Assembly (NCBI GenBank): GCA_024231375.1
Contig: JAAEQP010001873.1
Span: 1 to 23,836, forward strand
DNA from: a bacterium
Lineage (GTDB): Bacteria > Hydrogenedentota > Hydrogenedentia > Hydrogenedentiales > SLHB01
DNA: 23,836 bases
Direction: 5' to 3'
Every line of letters begins with the position of its first letter. The first letter of the stretch is position 1. The notes under the pieces were generated by a model. It had not been told where the DNA came from and did no database searches. It saw nothing but the letters and a program-made list of their open reading frames with translations. Positions 15,703 through 23,755 of this stretch are shown here, in pieces. The translations under genes and the position numbers were made by a program.

Positions 15703-16377
15703 TCACTCCAGCATGCTGTCGAAGATGCGTTGCAGTTGCGCGTCCACGCGGGCGTCCACGTGAACCGTTTCGGTGTCAAGCAGACACCCGCCGGGCTCCA
15801 CGGATTCGTCTGCGACCACATCGAGCCGCTTCACGCCGTCGAAGCCTTCGAGGAGCGAGACTTCCTGTTCGCGAAGGGTTTCGAGATCCTTGGGGTTCAG
15901 GCGGACGGTCACGTGCTCGCGGTCGAGGAGATTGTCCAGAGCCGCCCGCACGGTGGTACGCACCAAGTCGGGGTCGGTTCGGATTTCGCGCCGCACGATA
16001 CGCTCGGCGGCCGCTTGGGCAAGGAGCACGAGATCCAACTCCAGGGCTTCGAGGAATTCGGATCGCGCCTGTATCAGAGCCGCGGCGGTCTCCCGAAGCG
16101 ATTCGGCGGCCCCTTCGACGGACTCCTGAAACTGGGTCCTGCCCGCCTCCTCGCCGCGGCGCATTCCTTCGTCGTAGGCTTCGCGAATCTTCTGTTCGGC
16201 CTGGGCACGCGCCTCGGACAGGATGCGGGCCGCCGCCACGTCCGGCGGCTCGGGCGCTGCGCGACGCGACTCGCCCGGGCTGGAATCGGAATCGGGGATC
16301 CACTCCTCCAGAAGGCTCCGCTCGAAGCGCGGGTAGCCGCTTTCGGTTGGTTCTCGGGGTTTAATAATCTTGGACAT
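15703..16377 (-). CDS. fliH: FliH, regulator of the FliI ATPase
   Basis: 224 residues. FliH is a dimeric stator-like protein that binds FliI and docks it at the export gate and C ring. The N-terminal 50 residues look disordered. A helical region with glycine-spaced repeats follows (ARAQAEQKIREAYDEGMRRGEEAG, near 55-80), and then the typical C-terminal domain: LALA-type helix, AERIVRREIRTDPDLVRTTVRAAL and VTVRLNPKDLETLR, ending with GGCLLDTETVHVDARVDAQLQRI. ATG 16377 has GGAG close upstream. It lies 40 nt after fliG and 3 nt before fliI. Confidence 0.93.
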   Translation of the reverse strand: MSKIIKPREPTESGYPRFERSLLEEWIPDSDSSPGESRRAAPEPPDVAAARILSEARAQAEQKIREAYDEGMRRGEEAGRTQFQESVEGAAESLRETAAALIQARSEFLEALELDLVLLAQAAAERIVRREIRTDPDLVRTTVRAALDNLLDREHVTVRLNPKDLETLREQEVSLLEGFDGVKRLDVVADESVEPGGCLLDTETVHVDARVDAQLQRIFDSMLE

Positions 16378-16417
16378 TGTCTCCGCCCGGTGCTCGAGTC
16401 CGCGAGCCTGCCGTCAC

Positions 16418-17449
16418 TTAGACGATGATTTCGTCTTCGCCGCCGCCGCCCCGGCCTTCGACCATGATTTCGCCGGCCTCTTCCAGGCGGCGGATGACGC
16501 CGACGATCTTCTGCTGCGCCTCTTCGACGTTGCGCAACCGGACCGGCCCCATGTATTCCATTTCCTCTTTGATCATCTCGCGTGCCCGTTCGGACATATT
16601 GCGGAGAATCTTGTCGGACAACTCGTCGTTGGCCGTCTTCAGCGCGAGGGTGAGATCCTTCTGCTCGATCTCCCGCAGGGCTTTCTGGATACCCGCGTCG
16701 TCGACGAAGACCAAATCGTCGAAGGTGAACATAAGGCGCGCGATCTCATCGGCCAGTTCGGGGTCGCGCTCTTCCAGATCGGCCATGATGGCCTTCTCGG
16801 TGCCGCGCTCGATTCGGTTCATGATTTCGGCGACTTCCTTCACGCCGCCGGCGAATGTGAATCCTTGGCTGAACACGGAGGCCATTTTGCGTTCGAGCAC
16901 GCGCTCCACCTCGCGCACGATCTCGGGCGGGGTACGGTCCATGGACGCGATCCGGCAGACCACATCCGCCCGGACTTCCTGACTCAGAGCCGACAACACC
17001 ACCGCCGACACGGCGGGGTCCAGATGGGCCAGGATGAGCGAGATGGTCTGGGGGTGCTCGTCCTGAATGAAGCTGACGATCTGGGCCGGGTCCGCCCGCT
17101 TCAAGAACTCGAAGGGCACCTCCTGCAGGCTGCTTTGCAGACGGGTCAGAATCTCCAGCGCGCGCTCCGGTCCGAGGGCCGTCTCCAGGATGCTTCGGGC
17201 ATACTCGATGCCGCCCTGGGTGACGTACCGGTTGGCGATGTACATCTGGTGAAACTCTTCGACGATGCTCTGGCGCACGTCGGGATCGACTGCGCCGAGA
17301 CTGGACAGATCGAGGGTGAGGCTCTCGATCTCTTCTTCGCTCATGGACGAGAGCACGCGGCTTGCCGATTCGGGTCCCAGGCACGCCAGAAAGATGGCCG
17401 CCTTGGTCCGGCCATCGTATTCGGTCAGGTCTTGTGATGTGTCGCCCGT
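16418..17449 (-). CDS. fliG: FliG, motor switch protein (start codon ACG inferred)
   Basis: 343 residues if started at ACG 17449. FliG is the rotor protein that joins the MS ring and C ring and meets the stator. Conserved parts are LTEYDGRTKAAIFLACLGPESA near the N-terminus, SEEEIESLTLDL, the EHPQTISLILAHL motif, MFTFDDL and GPVRLRNVEEAQQKIV. The first normal start in this frame, GTG 17356, would remove 31 residues, including most of helix 1 of the FliF-binding domain. Upstream of that GTG no ATG, GTG or TTG exists before an in-frame TGA. A GAGGAG (17457-17462) lies exactly 7 nt before ACG at 17447-17449. fliF ends 4 nt upstream. A base-call error (ATG to ACG) is an alternative. Confidence 0.9.
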   Translation of the reverse strand, partial: TGDTSQDLTEYDGRTKAAIFLACLGPESASRVLSSMSEEEIESLTLDLSSLGAVDPDVRQSIVEEFHQMYIANRYVTQGGIEYARSILETALGPERALEILTRLQSSLQEVPFEFLKRADPAQIVSFIQDEHPQTISLILAHLDPAVSAVVLSALSQEVRADVVCRIASMDRTPPEIVREVERVLERKMASVFSQGFTFAGGVKEVAEIMNRIERGTEKAIMADLEERDPELADEIARLMFTFDDLVFVDDAGIQKALREIEQKDLTLALKTANDELSDKILRNMSERAREMIKEEMEYMGPVRLRNVEEAQQKIVGVIRRLEEAGEIMVEGRGGGGEDEIIV

Positions 17450-17453
17450 GGCT

Positions 17454-19028
17454 CTACTCCTCAGATTGGCTCAACCAGGTGCGCAGCAATGAAGCCACCG
17501 CATCCGGCTCTTCTTTGGACAGCCGTTCCACTTCGTCGGAGATCTCGCGCCGGCGAAGCTCCTCCGCGCTCGGCGTGGGCATGTCCGGCACGATATCTTC
17601 CTGTTCCTCCTCTTCGGGAGACACGAGGGACCGAAGCAGGAACGAGCGAAGGACCAGGAACCCGGCCAGCAGGCCCAGCCCCTTGAATATCCACTGATAT
17701 TGTACCAGCCAGGCCGCCACGGGTGCAGCCTCCATGCCGACGGCGGCGCCCGCCGCCACGAGCCCCTCCAACTCGAAGGGTTGGTCGTAGACCTCCACCT
17801 GATCGGGGGTTACGCCGAATCCCACCGCGCGGGCCAGCAGACTCTTGTAGGAGGTCTCTTCCTCGTCGGTCAGGCCTGCATAGGTTCGTCCGCCCGTGGG
17901 GTTCCCCTCGTCGTCGGTTTCGGGCGTGTACCGGCCTTCCACGATGGCGGTCACTTGGGCGTCCGTCACGTCGCCCGGGCCGTTTGTTTTCTCGATGGTC
18001 GTGACCGAGGGCTGGAGGTTCTCGATGATCTCCTCCTCGCTCTCTTCGGTCTTTGTGCCGCGTGCGCCCGATCCGGCCGGCAGGTTGACAAGCGCTCCCG
18101 CAGGTCCCTCGGGGAGAGACTCCTCAGTGGTAAGAGTGCGCGTGGTGGCCATGGTGCTGATGGGCACGCCCTTTTCGTATTTCTCCGTGCGTTCGGTGCT
18201 GGTGCTGAAGTCGATCATGAGCGCCACTTGCACGACGCTCTGGACATTCATGCGCCGGAGCGCATCCTCGGCCTCCCGTTCGCGTTCGCGCTCGAACTCG
18301 GTATGGTATTCCTTCTGGGAATTGGCGATGCGGTCGAATTCGTCCTGGCTCGGCCGGTGCAGGATCTTCCCGTCGGTCTGCATCAGGGTGATGTGCTCGG
18401 GCGTGAGGAGGGATCCGCCGAAGCTGCTGATGATGCCCAGCATCCCCTTGATCTCGCCTTTCGACACGGGGCGGTTCACCGTGAGCGTGACGGCCGCCTC
18501 GGAGGGCTGCTGCTCGGCTACGAACAATTCGTCCGTCGCTTGGGTGATGCGCACCAGTGCGCGGTCGACAAAGTCGAATTCCGTCAGCATTCGCTGGAGC
18601 GAGTTCTGGACCGCCCGCTGGAGGTTCACGTTCTGCTGGAACTGGGTTGCCATGAGGCTGGGTTGGTCGAACAATTCGAACCCGTCGACGGCGCCATGAC
18701 TCTTGGGCAGGCCCTGCTCGGCGAGTGCGAGGCGCGCCTTGCTACGGTCGCTCAAGGGGACCATCATGGTCCGGCCAGCGTTCTGGAGCTTGAAGGAGAT
18801 GTTCTGCCCGTCCAGGATTTCGCGCATGTCGGCCATGTCGGCGGGTTGCAGGTTCTCATAGAGCGGGACGTATTGTGGGCTGGCGCCGGTGGCAACGAGA
18901 GCAGCGATGGCTACCAGGGTGGCTACCGCGGCGAGCCCGATGTTGACCCGGGCGCTGAGCGACAATCGCCGCCACGCCTGCGCGATGCCCCGCCAGGTGC
19001 CTAGAAGCAGTTGGCGCAAGAATTCCAC
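17454..19028 (-). CDS. fliF: FliF, flagellar MS-ring protein
   Basis: 524 residues. FliF forms the membrane MS ring on which rod, C ring and export gate assemble. An N-terminal helix (about 20-45) leads into the ring-building motif domains (YVPLYENLQPADMADM, GLPKSHGAVDGFELFD, LVRITQATDELF). The beta-collar region has acidic repeats (ERERERE and EESEEEI) and PSVTTIEKTNGPGD. A second membrane helix is near 430-450, and the C-terminal tail (EVERLSKEEPDAVASLLRTWLS) is the FliG-binding segment. The frame is open to 19142, but the added N-terminus is Arg/Gly-rich and not FliF-like; GTG 19028 has AGAGGG 7 nt upstream and is chosen. It is preceded by a 500-nt non-coding stretch. Confidence 0.94.
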   Translation of the reverse strand: MEFLRQLLLGTWRGIAQAWRRLSLSARVNIGLAAVATLVAIAALVATGASPQYVPLYENLQPADMADMREILDGQNISFKLQNAGRTMMVPLSDRSKARLALAEQGLPKSHGAVDGFELFDQPSLMATQFQQNVNLQRAVQNSLQRMLTEFDFVDRALVRITQATDELFVAEQQPSEAAVTLTVNRPVSKGEIKGMLGIISSFGGSLLTPEHITLMQTDGKILHRPSQDEFDRIANSQKEYHTEFEREREREAEDALRRMNVQSVVQVALMIDFSTSTERTEKYEKGVPISTMATTRTLTTEESLPEGPAGALVNLPAGSGARGTKTEESEEEIIENLQPSVTTIEKTNGPGDVTDAQVTAIVEGRYTPETDDEGNPTGGRTYAGLTDEEETSYKSLLARAVGFGVTPDQVEVYDQPFELEGLVAAGAAVGMEAAPVAAWLVQYQWIFKGLGLLAGFLVLRSFLLRSLVSPEEEEQEDIVPDMPTPSAEELRRREISDEVERLSKEEPDAVASLLRTWLSQSEE

Positions 19029-19495
19029 AGGCCTACCCTCTGCACGCGACGATCCGAGCGCGGCCCCGCGCTCTTCGCCTCGCGTCCTCGTGTTACGCCG
19101 TCCCGCACCGGACTGCGCGCCTGGTCCTCGCCCGCGCCGCACGCTTGCGCCACCCTGCCGCGCTTGGGCCAGGACCCATCATGAGACCATGCGCCCCGCA
19201 ACGGCCGCCGGTCTTCCGTCAATCACGCCCGTCCCGATCCGGCGCCGGGCCGGAACAGGCGATCAAGTCGCGTTCAACTCTCATCTCCGCGTCATGACCG
19301 GCGGACACCCGAAGGTCTGTCCGTCCGGCTTCGCGGCCGGTCTCTCACGCACAAACGGCCCAACCGGCCGGCCTTGGAAGACCGGTCCAGCCAGGACCAT
19401 ACACCAGCACCCCTGAAGGGGGCCTATGTCGGTGCGAGTCCGGCTGCGAGCTGACGGAGATGCCTCACAGACAACGTCTCGCGTTTCAACGTAAA
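19029..19495. other. Long non-coding stretch between fliE and fliF
   Basis: About 470 nt without a gene I can support, unusual in an otherwise tightly packed cluster. Open frames are low-complexity or shadows of fliF. It contains a compact hairpin at 19296-19342: GACCGGC (19296-19302) with GCCGGTC (19336-19342), and an inner GGACA/TGTCC (19303-19307, 19318-19322). No convincing sigma-70, sigma-54 or sigma-28 promoter was found. It probably holds the promoter and leader of the fliF operon. Confidence 0.5.
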
Positions 19496-19526
19496 CAGTG
19501 CTGGGACTTGCCCGGTCCCACCACTG
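19496..19526 (-). terminator. Terminator-like hairpin after fliE
   Basis: CAGTG (19496-19500) pairs with CACTG (19522-19526), then after a C/C mismatch TGGGAC (19502-19507) pairs with GTCCCA (19515-19520) around a 7-nt loop. On the minus strand it begins 2 nt after the fliE stop and is followed by TTTACGTTG. The tail is only weakly T-rich. It may end or attenuate the flgB-flgC-fliE transcript. Confidence 0.5.
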
Positions 19527-19528
19527 GA

Positions 19529-19849
19529 TTACACGTTCATGCGCATGATTTCTTCGTAGGCAGCCACCATTTTGTTCCGAACCGTCATCATGGTTTGGAA
19601 CGCAATGTCCGCCTTCTCGACGGCGACCATGGCATCCGTAACGTCTTTCACTTTGCCCGAAACGAGGTCCTTGACGGCCGTGTCCGCGTCGTCCTGCAGG
19701 CGGTTCACTTCGGTCACGGCGTCTTTCAGGACGTCTCCGAACGACTGGGACGGTGCGGGGGTACCGAGTTGGGGTTTACGGAGTTCGGCCGGATCCAGCT
19801 CGGGCCGTTGCGGGCGCAACGGTGAGATTCTATCAATCGGATCCGGCAT
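19529..19849 (-). CDS. fliE: FliE, rod/MS-ring adaptor protein
   Basis: 106 residues. FliE joins the MS ring to the proximal rod and is the first rod protein exported. The N-terminal 30 residues are proline-rich. The rest is the typical helical FliE domain: FGDVLKDAVTEVNRLQDDADTAVKDLVSGK, then DVTDAMVAVEKADIAFQTMMTVRNKMVAAYEEIMRM, ending in NV. ATG 19849 has GGAG 7 nt upstream. It follows flgC by 24 nt and is followed by a terminator-like hairpin, so flgB-flgC-fliE may be a separate unit. Confidence 0.95.
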   Translation of the reverse strand: MPDPIDRISPLRPQRPELDPAELRKPQLGTPAPSQSFGDVLKDAVTEVNRLQDDADTAVKDLVSGKVKDVTDAMVAVEKADIAFQTMMTVRNKMVAAYEEIMRMNV

Positions 19850-19873
19850 CTTCGTTCTCCGCTAGTAGCCGCA

Positions 19874-20293
19874 CTAGACCTGGATGATCTCCAAAGCCTT
19901 CTGATTCATTCGTTTGCCCGACACCAGCACGGTCACGTTCGCGTCGTACGAACGCTGTGCCGCCACCAGGTTCACCATTTCAACCGAAAGGTCCACGTTG
20001 GGGTATTCCACGTACCCTTCCGCGTCCGCATCGGGGTGGCCCGGCTCGTAGATCCGCCGCAAAGGGCTGGGGTCCGACACGATCCGTTTGACCTTCACGC
20101 CGAACCGCGATGCATCCGTGGTGGGACGAATCTGGTTTCCGCGGAAGAGCGCCATCTGACGCCGGAACGCGCCTCCCTGCTCGGTACGGGTGGTCAAGGC
20201 GTTGGCGACGTTGTTCGCGATAACGTTCATGCGGGCCCGCTGGGCCTTGAGCCCGCTCACCGCGATTTCCTGGGCGGATACCGCCTCCAACAT
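19874..20293 (-). CDS. flgC: FlgC, proximal rod protein
   Basis: 139 residues, typical. FlgC forms part of the proximal rod. The N-terminal rod domain AVSGLKAQRARMNVIANNVANALTTRTEQGGAFRRQ has the ANNVANA rod signature, and the C-terminal part YVEYPNVDLSVEMVNLVAAQRSYDANVTVLVSGKRM is the classic FlgC ending. ATG 20293 has AGGGG 8 nt upstream. It begins 11 nt after the flgB stop. Confidence 0.96.
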   Translation of the reverse strand: MLEAVSAQEIAVSGLKAQRARMNVIANNVANALTTRTEQGGAFRRQMALFRGNQIRPTTDASRFGVKVKRIVSDPSPLRRIYEPGHPDADAEGYVEYPNVDLSVEMVNLVAAQRSYDANVTVLVSGKRMNQKALEIIQV

Positions 20294-20304
20294 GCCTCAT
20301 ACCC

Positions 20305-20700
20305 CTATCGGATGTTCTTCAAGAGGTCCTTCAGACCCTGAAATTCCTTGACAAGAAGACTACCATATGTTGTGTACCGTCCGGTATTCTCAGCAAGTCT
20401 TGTCATCTCGTGGTCCAAATCGACTTTATTGTAGTCGTTCTTTGATTGGATTGCAAGACGCTCAAACCGTGCAAGGGGCCGCGCTTTTTCGAGGTGCCGG
20501 GGGTCCGTCCTGCGGAGCTGGAAACGGCTCCGACCCTCAAGCGCGGCCCTTAACGTCCGTTGGAAGTCTAACGAGACCGGATTGTAGTTCGGGGTTTCGG
20601 CATTTGCGATGTTCTGAGAAATCAGCTTGTGGTTGAATTGTGCCACGCGCATGCCCTCAGTCAGCAACTGTAACCTGTCTACCCCGGCAAAAGCGGCCAC
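20305..20700 (-). CDS. flgB: FlgB, proximal rod protein
   Basis: 131 residues. FlgB is the proximal rod subunit next to FliE. The rod signature is HKLISQNIANAETPNYNPVSLDFQ near residues 24-47; the C-terminal half has NKVDLDHEMTRLAENTGRYTTYGSLLVKEFQGLKDL. The start is GTG 20700, with GGAG 6 nt upstream. It is the first gene of the cluster, about 57 nt downstream of the predicted sigma-54 start site. It shares its operon with flgC and fliE. Confidence 0.95.
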   Translation of the reverse strand: MAAFAGVDRLQLLTEGMRVAQFNHKLISQNIANAETPNYNPVSLDFQRTLRAALEGRSRFQLRRTDPRHLEKARPLARFERLAIQSKNDYNKVDLDHEMTRLAENTGRYTTYGSLLVKEFQGLKDLLKNIR

Positions 20701-20723
20701 GTCGGTCTCCCTTCCTGTCTGCG

Positions 20724-20740
20724 TGCCGGATCATCCGGCA
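20724..20740. promoter_or_regulatory. Perfect hairpin/palindrome in the flgB leader
   Basis: TGCCGGA (20724-20730) and TCCGGCA (20734-20740) form a perfect 7-bp inverted repeat around TCA. It lies between the sigma-54 promoter and the flgB start, inside the predicted transcript. It could be an mRNA hairpin or an operator. Confidence 0.4.
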
Positions 20741-20766
20741 TTGGGCAATCTCCGTCGCGGTAGGAG

Positions 20767-20783
20767 AAGCAACCGGCGTGCCA
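20767..20783 (-). promoter_or_regulatory. Sigma-54 (RpoN) promoter of flgB operon
   Basis: On the minus strand TGGCACGCCGGTTGCTT matches the sigma-54 consensus TGGCAC-N5-TTGCW in every defined position, with the GG at -24 and GC at -12 ten bases apart. The predicted start near 20757 gives a leader of about 57 nt before flgB. An inverted repeat TGCGC-N5-GCGCA (20785-20799) adjoins it upstream. An RpoN-dependent activator (FlrC/FleR-like) would be required and is not in the window. Confidence 0.85.
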
Positions 20784-20889
20784 TATGCGCAATTGGCGCA
20801 AGTTACTGGGAAATGGTCGGTTAGGATTATCGGATTCGGTGGCGGCTATCCGTTTCCGGCAAGTTTGGCCTGGAGCGGGATCATTCTGC

Positions 20890-23748
20890 CTAGCGGGAGG
20901 CGTTCGCCAACAGCCTGGAAATCGTCGCCTGCTCTTGACGCTCCATGCGCTGGCGCTTCTCCAGAAAACGCTGGTAGAAGGCCTTCTCCTCGTCGGTCCA
21001 GGCGTTCGCCTCGATGTAGTCGCCGCAGAAGGGCACGAGCAGGTCGATCCAGCACGCGATCTTGTCGAGATCGGCGGGGTCCAGGGCGACGTCGCTGTGC
21101 CCTTTCTCGAGCATGGTCAACAGACGACTGGTGGCCGCGCCCGCGTGATACGGGGGGAGCATGGTCGGTTCGGACTGGGCGTTAATCCAGTTCACCACGT
21201 CGGTGGCATGTCCGCTGTGGGTAAGGTTGAGGTAGGCGCGGCTCCAGAAGCGCTTGGCCTGCGCGTCCAACACGGGCGTGGCCATGAGGCTGAAGGGGGC
21301 CAGCTTCTCCGCATCGAGGCGCCATTCATGAATGCCTGCGGAGTACGCGTCGGCGAGTTGGGCTTCGATTCGGAGCGCGGTCGTCTCGACTACGTCGAAG
21401 CGCGTGTCGTTGAACCGGTGCAATCCCACCCCGTAGCCCGAGGCGTTGGAGACCTCGGTCCACCCGTCGCCGTCGCGGTAGAGCAGGCGCCAGGATGCGG
21501 GGACGCGGCATCCACCGCCGCCACCGGTGTCGTCGAACCAGAACACCGACGTGCTCTCTACACGGACCGGATCGGGAAAGGTCACTTGCACCCATTCAAC
21601 GGTCCCTTTGTGGGGGAACCACGAGAACCGGCGGCCCTTCTCGTAGGAATAGACTGGCGCTTTGCCATCCGTGAGGGCCTCCACCGAGTCGCCGGGGTAC
21701 GCGTGGGACGCGCTTGGTGTGGTGCGGCCACCCTTGTGGCAGCGCACGCAGTGCCGGTCGAGAATGGGCTGAACTTCCTTGGCGAAGCTGAAGCCCCTCG
21801 CCGGGCCGTGGAAAGGCGCGAGATCCTGTGGGCCCTTGACCAGGGCCATGGGCATCTTGGCGCCGGCGGGCGGGGCCTCGCGCTTGTCCTCGTGGCACCC
21901 CACGCAGGAGAAGGATTCGCCTGGTTGGAGGGTGGACCAACTCCGCATGGTCTGCACGGCGCGCCGCTTCTCGTCCAGCAACTGGAAGTACACCGGCGTG
22001 CGTGCCGGGACCCTGAAGCATGCGGATCCGTCTTCGTGAACCGTGGCGTGGCCCAGCACGATCTTGGGGTCCCACGCGCCGTTGCCAATGGCCGGGGGCG
22101 TGCTGATGAGTGCGCCGCCGGCAGGCCCGTTGTTCCGATTGTCGCCGACGCCCGCGGCGCGGAAATCGAGGGCCACCACACGCAGTTCCTTGATGGTGCC
22201 GCGGGGGACGCCTTCGAGCCCCGGCCCGCGATACACATCCTGCACGAAGTACACGCCCGAATCCTTGGCGTAATCCGCCAGCACGGGCCGGACGTGGGGT
22301 ATGGGACGCGTCGTGAGCGGCACGGGTTGACTGCACGAGGTCTTGGGATCGGCCGCCAGCAATTCGCGGCGGCCGTCGGTATACATGGCGTACACCTTGA
22401 ACAAGCCGCCCCGCGCCCAGCCGTAGGGCGAGTAGCCCACGAGACACAGGTCTTCGCTCAGGGGCCAGGGATACTGGAACAACTCGCCTTTCTGGCCGTA
22501 CTGGTCTACGCGCACCGCCTTGGCGGGCCGTTCCGGCGCGAGCATGGTCACGCCCGCGGCTTCCTGATTGCCGTGACGCCGGTCCAACCGGATGAGCTTG
22601 CCTGCCTGCCGGGTGTGGTGCCCCGAGGCGACGGCCATGACCGTCTGCGAATCGGGCACGGCCCGGGCGTGGAGAATCGTGGTGGGAAACCATGAGTTGT
22701 TGCCGTAGAACTCAGTCTGGCCGCTTCCGTCGGGGTTCATCTGGAACAGGCTCTGCACGTAGACTTGGCCTCTGTCGCTGTACTCCCAGCGCGTGTAGAA
22801 CAGTCGTCCGTCCGCGGCGACCGTCGGGTAATTGGTATGCACCTGGTCGAAACTCAGCCGCCGGATGTGGTTCCCGTCTGCGTCGCATCGATAGAGGTTG
22901 CTGACCTCGGTCCACCAGCAGTCGACGGTTTGCACGCAACGGGTGGAGTTGAAAACGATGTCGCTGTCTGGCAGGTAGGCGCCCTCGTAATCGGCGAATC
23001 CGGGGCCCGCGGTCAATTGGCGCACCCGTTCCGTTGCCACATCGTATTCGTAGAGGTGGTAGTCATCGCCCTTGTCCGACATCTTCCACGAGAACAGGAT
23101 GCGGCTGCCGTCATACGATACGTTGGGGTCCCGGATCACGCCGTCGGCGTCTTCCAGGAGGGTCCGCACCGAGACATGGCCGGGGTCGATCTCCAGGATA
23201 CAGAGCGCGCCGCCGGGCTGGTAGTTCCGTTCGCGTTGGGCGTCGGTCTGGGCTTCGGTGTAGGCGTAGTGGGATCCGCCGAGATTGAAGTGTTTGGTGA
23301 ACACGACGGGGCCGGATAGTGCCGTCACGGGTTCGAGCCGGTGTTCGCGGCGGGCCTGGCAGGCGGTCTCGTAGGCGTCGAACCACGCCCGCGTGCCCGG
23401 CGAAGTACCGACGAAGGCGTCTGCGCATTGGGGCGCTTCCTCCAGCACGCGCGCCTGCATCCGCGCCACTACTGCCGGGTCGCAGGCCAGCGACCGCCCG
23501 ATCTCCAGACCGCCGTCTTGCAGGCACCAGTCCCACTGCAACGGGTAGTCGCGCTGGAACGCGTCCCACACGGCGACCCCCGCTGTCGCCCGTGCCTCAC
23601 CCGAGAGTTGGGCCGCCTCGAGGGCGGCGCGCGACGCCACCATGGATTGGGCCCAGGTGTCGGTCTTTGTGTAATAGGGAGACTCTGCCGCGGCCGTCGT
23701 GCAGGCAGCACAGAGTATCAGGACAAGGATGGGATGTTGAACTCGCAT
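20890..23748 (-). CDS. Secreted beta-propeller / HzsA-middle-like dihaem protein with discoidin-like domain
   Basis: 952 residues from ATG 23748, which has GGAAGA 9 nt upstream and gives a signal peptide (hydrophobic core residues 6-16, likely cut after AAA at 19-21). The frame is open to ATG 23808, but that extension lies in a tandem repeat and is not signal-like. Residues about 190-420 form a PD40/TolB-type propeller (DGSRILFSW, DADGNHIRRLSFDQ, NPDGSGQTEFYG). About 530-615 resembles the hydrazine synthase alpha middle domain family (TPPAIGNGAWDPKIVLGHA, then CVGCH at 615-619). A second haem site CVRCH is at 667-671. Residues about 700-810 look like the discoidin-like domain attached to GH127 proteins (VFWFDDTGGGGGCRVPASWR). 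Likely periplasmic; the substrate is unknown and true hydrazine synthesis is not implied. Confidence 0.8.
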   Translation of the reverse strand: MRVQHPILVLILCAACTTAAAESPYYTKTDTWAQSMVASRAALEAAQLSGEARATAGVAVWDAFQRDYPLQWDWCLQDGGLEIGRSLACDPAVVARMQARVLEEAPQCADAFVGTSPGTRAWFDAYETACQARREHRLEPVTALSGPVVFTKHFNLGGSHYAYTEAQTDAQRERNYQPGGALCILEIDPGHVSVRTLLEDADGVIRDPNVSYDGSRILFSWKMSDKGDDYHLYEYDVATERVRQLTAGPGFADYEGAYLPDSDIVFNSTRCVQTVDCWWTEVSNLYRCDADGNHIRRLSFDQVHTNYPTVAADGRLFYTRWEYSDRGQVYVQSLFQMNPDGSGQTEFYGNNSWFPTTILHARAVPDSQTVMAVASGHHTRQAGKLIRLDRRHGNQEAAGVTMLAPERPAKAVRVDQYGQKGELFQYPWPLSEDLCLVGYSPYGWARGGLFKVYAMYTDGRRELLAADPKTSCSQPVPLTTRPIPHVRPVLADYAKDSGVYFVQDVYRGPGLEGVPRGTIKELRVVALDFRAAGVGDNRNNGPAGGALISTPPAIGNGAWDPKIVLGHATVHEDGSACFRVPARTPVYFQLLDEKRRAVQTMRSWSTLQPGESFSCVGCHEDKREAPPAGAKMPMALVKGPQDLAPFHGPARGFSFAKEVQPILDRHCVRCHKGGRTTPSASHAYPGDSVEALTDGKAPVYSYEKGRRFSWFPHKGTVEWVQVTFPDPVRVESTSVFWFDDTGGGGGCRVPASWRLLYRDGDGWTEVSNASGYGVGLHRFNDTRFDVVETTALRIEAQLADAYSAGIHEWRLDAEKLAPFSLMATPVLDAQAKRFWSRAYLNLTHSGHATDVVNWINAQSEPTMLPPYHAGAATSRLLTMLEKGHSDVALDPADLDKIACWIDLLVPFCGDYIEANAWTDEEKAFYQRFLEKRQRMERQEQATISRLLANASR

Positions 23749-23755
23749 GCGGCGA

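Noticed and set aside
19140..19165. TGGCGC...TGCGG on the minus strand upstream of fliF as a sigma-54 site.
   Set aside because: GG to GC spacing is nine and the -12 lacks TTGC.
19405..19465. GGTGCGAGTCCGGC and flanks, resembling group II intron domain I or a tRNA T-arm.
   Set aside because: Too short; no intron 5' end, domain V, reverse transcriptase or tRNA cloverleaf could be found around it.
20830..20875. TCCGATAA on the minus strand, resembling the sigma-28 -10 GCCGATAA.
   Set aside because: No TAAA at the required distance upstream, and it points from the end of the dihaem gene with no nearby suited start.
20785..22695. A 636-residue plus-strand open frame opposite the dihaem protein.
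   Set aside because: The minus strand carries haem motifs, a signal peptide and known domains; the plus frame shows none and has shadow-type composition.
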